From positions 4,060,501 through 4,124,500 of the forward strand of contig NZ_CP143423.1 of the NCBI RefSeq assembly GCF_014337925.2: a stretch of 64,000 nt of DNA. Reading direction: 5' to 3'. This DNA comes from Roseobacter fucihabitans. Lineage in GTDB: Bacteria > Pseudomonadota > Alphaproteobacteria > Rhodobacterales > Rhodobacteraceae. The number at the start of each line of letters is the position of its first letter. Positions within the stretch are counted from its first letter, which is position 1. A model generated the notes under the pieces. The model saw nothing but the letters and a program-made list of their open reading frames with translations, was not told the origin of the DNA and did not search any database. This document shows positions 46,685-54,675 of this stretch, piece by piece. A program made the position numbers and the translations under genes.

Positions 46685-47305
46685 GTGACAAAACGCACGT
46701 CTGCCAAACATAAAATCGACCGCCGCATGGGCGAAAACATCTGGGGCCGTCCGAAATCCCCGGTCAACCGTCGCGAATATGGCCCCGGCCAGCACGGTCA
46801 GCGCCGCAAGGGCAAGATTTCCGACTTCGGCATCCAGCTGCGCGCCAAACAGAAGCTCAAGGGTTATTACGGCGATCTGACAGAAAAGCAGTTCCGCCGC
46901 ATTTACGCCGAAGCCGAGCGTGTCAAAGGCGATACCGGTGAGAACCTGATCGGCCTGCTGGAGCGTCGCCTCGACGCTGTGGTGTACCGCTCAAAATTCG
47001 TGGCGACCGTGTTTGCAGCGCGTCAATTCGTGAACCACGGCCATGTGAAGGTGAACGGCAAGAAGGTCAATATTCCCTCATACCGTGTCCAGGAAGGCGA
47101 CGTGATCGAAGTGCGCGACCGCTCCAAACAAATTGCTGTGCTGCTCGAAGCCACGCAATTAGCCGAACGCGATGTACCTGATTACATCGAGGCGGATCAT
47201 TCCAAGATGACGGCGAAATTCGTGCGTACACCGGCGCTTGGCGATGTGCCCTATCCGGTCATGATGGAACCAAACCTCGTCGTGGAATTCTACGCGAAAA
47301 ACTAA
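46685..47305 (+). CDS. rpsD: 30S ribosomal protein S4
   Basis: A 206-residue protein that nucleates 30S assembly at the 16S rRNA 5' domain and maintains decoding accuracy. It shows the alphaproteobacterial start [20 protein letters not shown], the S4 RNA-binding domain ([40 protein letters not shown]) and a conserved end. The GTG start is chosen because AAGGAG lies eight bases upstream. It is monocistronic, with its own promoter and terminator, between mobile remnants and a pseudogene. Confidence 0.97.
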   Translation: MTKRTSAKHKIDRRMGENIWGRPKSPVNRREYGPGQHGQRRKGKISDFGIQLRAKQKLKGYYGDLTEKQFRRIYAEAERVKGDTGENLIGLLERRLDAVVYRSKFVATVFAARQFVNHGHVKVNGKKVNIPSYRVQEGDVIEVRDRSKQIAVLLEATQLAERDVPDYIEADHSKMTAKFVRTPALGDVPYPVMMEPNLVVEFYAKN

Positions 47306-47332
47306 GCTTCGGTTTTTCAGATACCATATTTC

Positions 47333-47361
47333 AAAAGGCCTCGGATTTACGGGGCCTTTTT
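47333..47361 (+). terminator. Intrinsic terminator of rpsD
   Basis: AAAAGGCC pairs with GGCCTTTT around a 12-base loop and is followed by T. This is the classic terminator of the window. Confidence 0.85.
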
Positions 47362-47767
47362 GATGTCACATGTGCCAGCACATGCCTTACGGCTACCAAG
47401 TGTCCTCAAACCGTTCTATCTCAATGGATTCAGACTACCGCCCATACGGGCATTTCCGCGATGACGCCTTCTCTCACCGGGGTGTCTTAAGCGCGGCATC
47501 TGTTGCATGTCCTTTGCGGCAATTAAATGACGCTCCATCCCTATAGAACGGGGCCGTTGCCGATATTCAATGAAGACACCGGGTGATGCGGTTTTGAGTG
47601 CTGTAGACCGCTCGTTCTTGCGCGTCCTGTCTGGCGTGCTGTGCACCCTCGGGACATCAGCATTGCCGTCTGGAGACTTCACTGGTGCTTAATATCGCTG
47701 AAGCCAAACTCAGCTGCACTCTGGGAGGATACCGATGACCGCCTCTCGATTTCAATGCCTAAGCCTA
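47362..47767. other. Gap after rpsD with no supported gene
   Basis: Short frames occur on both strands, including an 88-codon one at 47416-47682 (- strand), but none has a translation signal or family resemblance. It probably belongs to the same decayed region as the IS cluster. Confidence 0.4.
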
Positions 47768-48306
47768 TTAATCGGGTCGCTCTCGCAGCGATCCGGACGA
47801 CCCAACATACCCCCCAAACTGCCGCACGCGGTTCTCAAAGGCCGAGACTTCCTCAGCCGCTTCATTTGAGCGGGCAGCCATCCCAACCAGCAGTATTTCG
47901 ACCGCCAGCAATGCGGAATTGAGCGATAAAATGAAATGTGGTCCGGCCATCGGCAGACGCAGCACCTTCCACGCCCCGATAACGATCGGAGAGGCGTGGC
48001 TGTAGGGGAGCGCAAGAATTCTTGCGCCGTTGTTGCGGGCAATTTCACAGGCCGAGACGACTTCCGAGGCGTGATGGGCAGAGGTGATCGCAACGACGAT
48101 GTCATCGGCAGTGACCTGAGACATCTGATCAATGATACTGCTAGGCCGCGACGGAACATCGGCAAAGTTCTCAAACGCCATCGGTTTGGGTTAACCCCTG
48201 CTTGCCGCGCCAAACTACGAATCGAATGGAAGGCGACCAACGGAAGATGATCCAGAACCCAAGGCGCAAATGCCCGCGCGCAGGGGTGCCCTCCAGGCTC
48301 ATGCAA
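47768..48306 (-). pseudogene. Broken MurR/RpiR-family transcriptional regulator
   Basis: The 5' part encodes the RpiR-type HTH (WVLDHLPLVAFHSIRSLARQAGVNPN), but in a different frame from the rest. After an apparent deletion of about ten codons and a frame change near 48180, the SIS sugar-binding domain follows (VTADDIVVAITSAHHASEVV, ARILALPYSHASPIVIGAWK, to 47768). The N-terminal approximately 40 residues are also missing. It lies divergent from the aminotransferase gene, which it may once have regulated. Confidence 0.75.
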
Positions 48307-48511
48307 GCCAGGTTTTTCTCAAAACTCCGATTTCATATTTAATATCTGATTCTTAGCTGGCTTTTCAAAATTATCGCGCCGCTCCGGTGGGCAGCAGAAC
48401 GCACAAATAAAACAATCGTTTCAATGAAACCCACAAATTATTACAACCGCATTATAAAAATGCAAATGCGCTGCGCCAAGCAGGGCGCGCCCTCCAGCAA
48501 GGACTTCCAAC

Positions 48512-49840
48512 ATGAACAATCACATCTTCGGTCGCTCCACAAAAGGTGAAATGCCCGTCGCTGCCAAAGGCGATGGATGCTATCTGATTGATTCTGACGG
48601 GCGGCGCTATCTGGATGGCTCTGGCGGGGCCGCCGTGTCATGTCTGGGGCATTCGAACGCCGCCGTGCGCGCCGCTCTGCACGCACAGATCGATCATCTT
48701 GCCTTTGCGCATACCGGGTTCTTTACCTCGGAACCGGCTGAAACCCTGGCTGACCGGCTGATCGAGAACGCCCCGGAGGGGATTGATCGGGTCTATCTCG
48801 TTTCCGGCGGGTCCGAGGCCGTTGAGGCCGCCATCAAACTCGCACGCCAGTATTTTCTGGAAATTGGCCAGCCCGGACGTCACCGCGTGATCGCGCGCCG
48901 TCAAAGCTATCACGGTAACACATTGGGCGCCCTCGCTGCGGGCGGCAACGCCTGGCGACGGACCCAATTTGCACCCCTGCTTGCGGATACAACGCATATC
49001 AGCCCCTGCTATGAATATCGTGATCGCCGCGATGACGAAACGCAGGAAGCTTACGGGTTGCGCGTGGCAAATGAGTTGGAGACAGAAATTCTGCGGCTTG
49101 GTCCCGAAACCGTCATGGCATTCATGGCCGAACCGGTTGTGGGTGCAACAGCGGGCGCGGTCCCTGCCGTCCCCGGCTATCTCAAGCGCATCCGCGAGAT
49201 TTGCGACCGCTATGGCGTGCTCCTGATCCTGGATGAAGTGATGTGTGGCATGGGTCGAACCGGGCATCTTTTTGCATGCCAGGAAGACGGCGTCGCACCT
49301 GATATGATCACAATCGCCAAGGGTCTTGGTGCTGGTTATCAACCGATCGGCGCGCTTCTGACCTCTCGGGGCATCTTTGATGCCATCGCGACGGGTACGG
49401 GGTTTTTCCAACATGGCCACACCTATATGGGCCACGCAATGGCGGCGTCGGCTGCGAATGCGGTATTGGGTGAAATCCTTGACGGTGGTCTTTTGGGGCG
49501 GGTCCGCGCACAGGGCGACAAACTGGATGCTGCATTGCGGGCCGAATTTGGCCAGCACGCCCATATCGGCGACATCCGGGGACGCGGATTGTTTCGCGGT
49601 GTTGAACTGGTGGCGGACCGTGAGACCAAGGAGACATTTGATCCAAAACGATGCATCGCCGCGCGGATCAAGAAAGAAGCCTTTGCAGCGGGCCTGATTT
49701 GTTACCCAATGTCGGGCACAATCGACGGTCAGCAAGGCGACCATGTGCTGCTAGCACCACCTTTCATCATCGAAGATGCGCAAATTGATGAGCTGGTTGG
49801 CAAACTTTCTACGGCGGTTGAGCGCGCCATTGCGCCATGA
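48512..49840 (+). CDS. Class III (omega-type) aminotransferase
   Basis: A 442-residue pyridoxal-phosphate enzyme. VSGGSEAVEAAIKLARQYF near residue 98 and YHGNTLGALAAGGN contribute to cofactor binding, LILDEVMCGMGRTG holds the conserved Asp, and the Schiff-base Lys is in MITIAKGLGAGYQP near residue 272. Such enzymes transfer amino groups from omega-amino acids, taurine or diamines to pyruvate or 2-oxoglutarate; the donor cannot be decided here. The ATG at 48512 lies after CAGCAAGGA. Confidence 0.87.
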   Translation: MNNHIFGRSTKGEMPVAAKGDGCYLIDSDGRRYLDGSGGAAVSCLGHSNAAVRAALHAQIDHLAFAHTGFFTSEPAETLADRLIENAPEGIDRVYLVSGGSEAVEAAIKLARQYFLEIGQPGRHRVIARRQSYHGNTLGALAAGGNAWRRTQFAPLLADTTHISPCYEYRDRRDDETQEAYGLRVANELETEILRLGPETVMAFMAEPVVGATAGAVPAVPGYLKRIREICDRYGVLLILDEVMCGMGRTGHLFACQEDGVAPDMITIAKGLGAGYQPIGALLTSRGIFDAIATGTGFFQHGHTYMGHAMAASAANAVLGEILDGGLLGRVRAQGDKLDAALRAEFGQHAHIGDIRGRGLFRGVELVADRETKETFDPKRCIAARIKKEAFAAGLICYPMSGTIDGQQGDHVLLAPPFIIEDAQIDELVGKLSTAVERAIAP

Positions 49841-50004
49841 CACCGCTGCCGCGCTAAGGCTCTCAAGGCTGCGCTGGCGGGGGTTGACTGGTCGATCTGT
49901 GCCTTTTCCTTGACCGTGAACCCTTTGCCAATCAAACGGGATTCCGGGTATGGACGCGATAGGGCGGATATCATTGTCTTGCTTGGAGGCAAACAATCAT
50001 TCAT

Positions 50005-50020
50005 ATTCTAATACTAGAAT
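50005..50020 (+). promoter_or_regulatory. ATTC-N8-GAAT operator before the MBL-fold gene
   Basis: ATTC-TAATACTA-GAAT matches, base for base in both arms, the operator form I recall for persulfide-sensing ArsR repressors of the SqrR/BigR/SoxR group. It lies 16 bases before the start codon and would block transcription of the downstream sulfur unit. The arms extend further as an imperfect palindrome. Confidence 0.6.
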
Positions 50021-50036
50021 TCAATGGGTGCTCGAC

Positions 50037-50960
50037 ATGGTTCTTTCAAGACGCAGGTTTCTACATAAGGCGGCGGGGCTGGCAGCGGGCTCGGTCTGCG
50101 GGATGACCTTTGCCTCCGCGCATGCAGAAATCCATTTGGGCGACATCAGGCTTGATGTTGTTAAGGATGGGTCCCTGACCCTTCCAGGGGCGTTGATCTT
50201 TGATCCGATGCCTCAAGCCGATCTGAACCCTATTCTGAAAAAATATCAGCTGTCGGCCACTCAGCTCACACGACCCTGCAATGTGACCGTCATGCGTCAG
50301 GGCGAAAGAACCATTCTCTTCGATGTTGGGGCCGGGGCTGGGTTTTCGCCAGACACCGGTCAGCTTCTCGCCTCATTGGACAGCCTTGATATTGCCCCCG
50401 AAGACGTTACCGACGTTGTGTTCACCCATGCCCATCCCGATCACCTCTGGGGTGTCCTCGATGACTTTGACGACCCGCTTTTCAATCGGGCCAGATATAT
50501 GATCGGAACGAAGGAATGGGACTACTGGCTGAACCCGAATACCGTGACCGATATTGGAGAGGCGCGCGCTTCTTTTGCGGTCGGCGCAGAGCGCAGATTG
50601 CGCATGATCGAAGACAACGTCCAGTTCTTCGGTGATGGTGATGAAATCCTGCCAGGCGTTGTGGCGCGGGCGACCTACGGGCACACACCCGGTCATATGT
50701 CGTTTGAGGTACGAGACGGATCCACATCGGTCATGATCCTTGGCGATTGCATCGGCAATCATCATGTCGCGTTTGAAAGGCCGGATTGGCCCTCGGGCGC
50801 GGATCATGACCAGACGACGGCGGCGCGCACGCGCTTGTCCCTGTTGGATCAACTGGCACATGAGCAGATACGCATCATTGGGTTTCATCTGGTTGGAGAT
50901 GGCATCGGCCATGTCGATAAAACACCCGGTGGATATCGGTTTGTTCCCGAGGGCTTATGA
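50037..50960 (+). CDS. Exported metallo-beta-lactamase-fold hydrolase
   Basis: A 307-residue protein with a twin-arginine signal (SRRRFLHKAAGLAAGS). The complete zinc motif is THAHPDHLWG near residue 130, with GHTPGHMSF and GDCIGNHHVAF supplying the later His and Asp, and GFHLVGDG at the end. It is periplasmic by signal. It starts the MBL-MBL-Crp-YgaP-YeeE unit and overlaps the next gene by four bases, so it may act on thiol-sulfur compounds, but the substrate is not known. Confidence 0.82.
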   Translation: MVLSRRRFLHKAAGLAAGSVCGMTFASAHAEIHLGDIRLDVVKDGSLTLPGALIFDPMPQADLNPILKKYQLSATQLTRPCNVTVMRQGERTILFDVGAGAGFSPDTGQLLASLDSLDIAPEDVTDVVFTHAHPDHLWGVLDDFDDPLFNRARYMIGTKEWDYWLNPNTVTDIGEARASFAVGAERRLRMIEDNVQFFGDGDEILPGVVARATYGHTPGHMSFEVRDGSTSVMILGDCIGNHHVAFERPDWPSGADHDQTTAARTRLSLLDQLAHEQIRIIGFHLVGDGIGHVDKTPGGYRFVPEGL

Positions 50961-51904
50961 TGAGTAAATCGGCACTTTTCTCCATTCTGCTCGCCCTGCC
51001 CGCAGGCGCCAGCGAAGATATCCCCGATCAATACCCCGGCTCCCTGCTCTATTCCAAACCCGTCGAGGTCATCCCCGGAGTATTTTCCGCCATTGGGGCA
51101 ACCGCGCCGCCGACCTACGAGAACGCTGGACATAATAACAACCTCAGTTTCATCGTGACGTCTGAGGGCGTCGTCGTGATTAACAGCGGTGCCTCCTATG
51201 AATTGGCACAGGCCCTGCATGCGGAAATCAAGGCAGTCACCCCGCAGCCCGTCGTCTTGGTCTTTACCGAAAACGGTCAGGGGCATGCGATGCTGGGCAA
51301 TTCATATTGGGCCGGTCAGGGCGTAGATATCGTCGCGCATGTCGACGCCGCCGCCGAGTTTGCGCAATCCGGGGGCCAATCGCTGAGGGCCGCGCAGGCG
51401 CGTGTCAAAGACCGGGTTGAGAACACCCATGTGGTGGCACCCAATGTGACCTTTGAGGACAGCTACGCCGTGACCCTCGGGGGTGTGGAAATCGAGGCGC
51501 TCTACTTAGGGCCGGCGCATAGCCCGGGCGACATTGTGGTGTGGCTGCCCGCCCAGAGCCTGGTGATATCGGGTGATATGGCGTTTCACGAACGCATGTT
51601 GCCCATTTTCGACCATACCATAGCCGCCGATTGGATCGAAACCTGGGAAACCGCATTTGAGCCGCTACAAGCGACCTATGTCATTCCCGGCCATGGCCAT
51701 CCGACAAATATGGATCAGGTGCGCCGCTATACGCGGGATTATCTGCTGTACCTGCGCAAACAAGTGGGCGCGCATCTGGAGGCGGGGGGCGATCTTGCAC
51801 AGGCCTTTTATGTCGATCAATCCCCCTATGCGCATCTGGATACTTTCGAGGAGCTTGCGACCAAAAACGCAGGACGTGTCTATGAGCAGATGGAATTTGA
51901 ATAG
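50957..51904 (+). CDS. SoxH-like MBL-fold protein
   Basis: A 315-residue exported protein with a short signal peptide (residues 1-18) and the MBL fold. In place of the first canonical HxHxDH it reads FTENGQGHAMLGNSYW, so two of the usual ligands are changed. Other zinc residues remain: GPAHSPGDIVVW, ISGDMAFHER and IPGHGHPTNM. Family members include SoxH of sox clusters and proteins of quinoprotein relay systems. It begins in an ATGATG at the end of the preceding gene (ATGA). Confidence 0.78.
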   Translation: MMSKSALFSILLALPAGASEDIPDQYPGSLLYSKPVEVIPGVFSAIGATAPPTYENAGHNNNLSFIVTSEGVVVINSGASYELAQALHAEIKAVTPQPVVLVFTENGQGHAMLGNSYWAGQGVDIVAHVDAAAEFAQSGGQSLRAAQARVKDRVENTHVVAPNVTFEDSYAVTLGGVEIEALYLGPAHSPGDIVVWLPAQSLVISGDMAFHERMLPIFDHTIAADWIETWETAFEPLQATYVIPGHGHPTNMDQVRRYTRDYLLYLRKQVGAHLEAGGDLAQAFYVDQSPYAHLDTFEELATKNAGRVYEQMEFE

Positions 51905-51931
51905 GCGCGCGCGGACCCAAAGAGGCAGGCC

Positions 51932-52561
51932 GTGAGCCCTTGGAAACCGGCAACCCTTGCGACGATTGAAGCCCGCGCAGCACGGATCAACGTACCGGAT
52001 GCGACCTGTCTCTTTAGTCCGGGGTCGCGCGCGGAAAACTTCTTTGTTGTTCTGTCGGGTACGCTGCGCGTGGAGCAGACATCCTCCGGAGGGCGTTCTA
52101 TCGTGCTGTACCGGGTTACGGCGGGGCAAAGCTGCGTGATGACGACAAGCGGCCTTTTGTGTGAAACCCCATATACATCCTATGGGTATGCCGAGGGACC
52201 CGTTGAGGCCCTCTCGCTCGGCCAGAACGCGTTTCGATCTCTGCTCGCGACGGATCCGGATTTCCGAGCGGCCACCTTTGCCATTTTTTCCGAACGTCTG
52301 ATCGAATTGACCCATGTCATCGACGAATTGCTCCTGCACCGGTTGGATCAAAAGCTGGCGCAAATGCTGTTGGACCGCTGTCGCGACAAGGCCACGCTGC
52401 GCACCACCCATCAAGCTGTTGCAGCAGAACTCGGTACTGCCCGAGAAGTCATATCCCGCACGCTCAAGGATTTTGAACGTCGGGGTTGGGTGGCCCTTGC
52501 TCGCGCAGAGATCAAGGTTCTGGCCCCTGCGGATCTGGAACGGTTCGCCCAATCGCGCTGA
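51932..52561 (+). CDS. CRP/FNR-family transcriptional regulator
   Basis: A 209-residue protein with the cyclic-nucleotide-binding-like beta-roll (residues about 20-110) and the C-terminal HTH (TTHQAVAAELGTAREVISR, TLKDFERRGWV). The recognition helix carries the E--SR pattern of FNR-type readers of TTGAT-like half-sites, and an anaerobox lies further down this unit. It has three cysteines (one in ATCLF, two in SCVMTTSGLLC), but not the four-Cys cluster arrangement of FNR, so redox or persulfide sensing through thiols is possible but unproven. The start is GTG. Confidence 0.83.
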   Translation: MSPWKPATLATIEARAARINVPDATCLFSPGSRAENFFVVLSGTLRVEQTSSGGRSIVLYRVTAGQSCVMTTSGLLCETPYTSYGYAEGPVEALSLGQNAFRSLLATDPDFRAATFAIFSERLIELTHVIDELLLHRLDQKLAQMLLDRCRDKATLRTTHQAVAAELGTAREVISRTLKDFERRGWVALARAEIKVLAPADLERFAQSR

Positions 52562-52630
52562 ATGTGACGAAGTTACATATCTTGCATGCAAACCCCGCTT
52601 TCATCATGCCATACAAAGAAAGGAAAGATC

Positions 52631-52825
52631 ATGAAACTTGCAACGAACCTGGGAAGTCTCGACCGTTTGCTCCGCATTCTTATCGGTGGGATGTTAATGC
52701 TTCTGGCGGCTTGGGGCGCAATCGGCATTTGGGGCTGGATAGGTGCCATTCTGGTTGTCACCGCCTTTTTGAAATTCTGCCCGATCTATCGCATCCTCGG
52801 CATGAAAACCTGCCAGGACTGTTGA
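52631..52825 (+). CDS. YgaP-like transmembrane protein (DUF2892)
   Basis: A 64-residue protein with two hydrophobic helices (RLLRILIGGMLMLLAAWGAI and GWIGAILVVTAFLKFCPIY) and C-terminal cysteines (FCPIY, KTCQDC). The YgaP/DUF2892 membrane domain often accompanies rhodanese and sulfur-handling genes. The start at 52631 has AAAGGAAAG ahead of it. It fits a role in sulfur or thiol metabolism at the membrane. Confidence 0.82.
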   Translation: MKLATNLGSLDRLLRILIGGMLMLLAAWGAIGIWGWIGAILVVTAFLKFCPIYRILGMKTCQDC

Positions 52826-52895
52826 AATCTGCCCAACCGCGACCCGTTCGCGGGTGCAAAATGTACCACAGGGCTAATACGATCACCGTCAATTC

Positions 52896-52909
52896 TTGAC
52901 CTCAATCAA
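52896..52909 (+). promoter_or_regulatory. Anaerobox (FNR/DNR-type site) before yeeE
   Basis: TTGAC-CTCA-ATCAA is a near-consensus FNR-family palindrome, centred 64 bases before the yeeE start codon. The CRP/FNR protein encoded 330 bases upstream is an obvious candidate reader. Confidence 0.6.
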
Positions 52910-52922
52910 GGCTGCCACCTCC

Positions 52923-52947
52923 GCCTTGCTTCACCATGAAGCAAGGC
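52923..52947 (+). repeat. Perfect 10-bp inverted repeat before yeeE
   Basis: GCCTTGCTTC, a five-base spacer, then GAAGCAAGGC. It lies between the anaerobox and the yeeE start, where the transcript would begin. It could be an operator or a 5' hairpin; nothing decides between them. Confidence 0.55.
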
Positions 52948-52966
52948 AACCACGGGTGAAACGCAT

Positions 52967-54028
52967 ATGGAAAGGCTCATTGACCTCTACGGCGAGGGTC
53001 CGTTGCTCTTTGTGATCGCGATTGGCATCGGGCTTATTTTCGGCGCTGCGGCGCAGCATGCCCGGTTCTGCCTGCGCGCCGCCACTGTTGAGTTTGCCAA
53101 CCGCATGTGGGGGGCGCGCCTTGCCATATGGTTCGTAGCCTTTAGCGGGGCGGTGAGCACTGTGCAATTCATGATCGCGCAAGACGTTCTGGATGTCTCC
53201 CAAGCGCGCCAGATCGCGACCACCGGCAGCCTCTCCGGTGCAATCATCGGGGGGCTGATGTTTGGGGCCGGGATGATCCTTGCCCGCGGATGCGCCAGTC
53301 GTTTGCTGGTGTTATCGGCCACTGGAAACCTGCGCGCGATCGTGACCGGGCTGGTTTTGACCCTGACGGCGCAGGCATCCCTGCGCGGCTTTCTGGCCCC
53401 GGTGCGCGAAACGCTGAGCGCGATCTGGACGATTCCCGGTGGTGCGTCACGTGATCTTCTGAGCTACTTCGGTATCCCTTCGCAGACCATATTCTATGTG
53501 GCACTGTTCTGCCTGATCCTATCCTGCTGGTTTGCAAATCGCCAAAAGAACGCGGCGACCAGAATCATTGCCGCCCTGCTCGTTGGCTTGTGCATCGGAT
53601 TGGGATGGCTGGGCACTTATCTGGTGGCACAGGCATCCTTCGAGGTCGTGTCGGTCGCCTCAATAACCTTCACCGGTCCTTCTGCGGACACGCTGATGGG
53701 GTTGATCAATACGCGAACGCTGCCCTTGAGTTTTGGCTCAGGTCTGGTGCCAGGCGTTTTTCTCGGCGCCTTAATCATGGCCATCACCACCCGCGAAGCG
53801 ACGCTTCAGCGTTTTGAGCCGAACACACCTATGGAGCGATATTTGGCGGGTGGGCTCTTGATGGGCTTTGGCAGTATGCTGGCAGGCGGTTGCGCCGTGG
53901 GTGCGGGGATGTCGGGTGGGTCGATTTTTGCGCTGACCGCGTGGGTCGCGTTATTATCGATGTGGATCGGCGCCGTCCTGACCGAAATCATCATCGCCAA
54001 AAAGAGCCCCAACACCGCAATGGCCTGA
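52967..54028 (+). CDS. YeeE/YedE-family sulfur-compound permease
   Basis: A 353-residue membrane protein with about nine helices and two copies of the family motif (FGAGMILARGCASRLLVLSA near residue 100 and GFGSMLAGGCAVGAGMSGGS near 300), each with the conserved Gly-Cys. Family members such as TsuA take up thiosulfate or other sulfur compounds. The neighbours agree with that. The ribosome-binding site (GGTGAAA) is weak. Confidence 0.85.
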   Translation: MERLIDLYGEGPLLFVIAIGIGLIFGAAAQHARFCLRAATVEFANRMWGARLAIWFVAFSGAVSTVQFMIAQDVLDVSQARQIATTGSLSGAIIGGLMFGAGMILARGCASRLLVLSATGNLRAIVTGLVLTLTAQASLRGFLAPVRETLSAIWTIPGGASRDLLSYFGIPSQTIFYVALFCLILSCWFANRQKNAATRIIAALLVGLCIGLGWLGTYLVAQASFEVVSVASITFTGPSADTLMGLINTRTLPLSFGSGLVPGVFLGALIMAITTREATLQRFEPNTPMERYLAGGLLMGFGSMLAGGCAVGAGMSGGSIFALTAWVALLSMWIGAVLTEIIIAKKSPNTAMA

Positions 54029-54093
54029 CGCAATGGATGACCCACCCCGCAGCGTTTCAAAAATCACTTCAGCAACGCGCGTCTTCAGGCATT

Positions 54094-54116
54094 GGTCGGA
54101 TCATCGGATCCCGACC
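54094..54116. terminator. Hairpin between the yeeE and DUF302 genes
   Basis: GGTCGG pairs with CCGACC, with an 11-base loop, between two convergent units. A weak candidate without a T-run. Confidence 0.35.
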
Positions 54117-54161
54117 GCCCGCAAGCTTTCATGTTCTCTCGAAATCCGGCAACCAACCGGA

Positions 54162-54599
54162 TCAATCACTCCCCAACGCTTCCTGCACGATGTCACTCAG
54201 AAGTGTTTCAACGGCCTGCATTGGTCCGGGCGGATAGGAGCGATACCCGATCATGACCTCGCTGCCAGTATCCGCCACGAAGACCCCATAGGGGCAATGG
54301 GCGATGTTCATTGGATCCGCTTCCATGACCTGCCGCGATATGACAGCGGAACAGAAAACAAAAATATCCGCCTCTTCAAAAAGCTGAACGTCACTCCCGA
54401 CATCCGCGGCGGTGCGTTCCAGCATGTCACCAACATGGCTGACGTAATCAATCACCAGTCCTTTGCCGATAATGGCGTTTTCAACGCTGAAGGCTGCATC
54501 CTCGAAACTGCCCTCAAAAATGTGAACCGTCGCATCTTGCGCCTGTCCGGGACCGGCGAAAAGCGTACATAAGACACCTGCCATCGCGAATGATCTCAT
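54162..54599 (-). CDS. DUF302-domain exported protein at the end of the sox operon
   Basis: A 145-residue protein with a signal peptide (residues 1-20, AMAGVLCTLFAGPGQA) and a DUF302-like fold: VENAIIGKGLVIDYVSHVGD, DIFVFCSAVISRQVM, then MNIAHCPYGVFVADT. The two cysteines may be functional. The ATG at 54599 has AGGGAA upstream; the longer frame back to 54848 is a shadow of soxF. It is 76 bases behind soxF on the same strand. The role in sulfur oxidation is unknown. Confidence 0.75.
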   Translation of the reverse strand: MRSFAMAGVLCTLFAGPGQAQDATVHIFEGSFEDAAFSVENAIIGKGLVIDYVSHVGDMLERTAADVGSDVQLFEEADIFVFCSAVISRQVMEADPMNIAHCPYGVFVADTGSEVMIGYRSYPPGPMQAVETLLSDIVQEALGSD

Positions 54600-54675
54600 C
54601 TTGCGTTCCCTTCTGATATCCATGTCCTTCGACAAATCGAGGGGGGATTTGATCCTTAAGGCCCCCCTGCACGCG

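Noticed and set aside
46457-46795. A 112-codon - strand frame over the rpsD start
   Set aside because: It is antisense to rpsD and its promoter and has no own translation signal; a codon-bias shadow.
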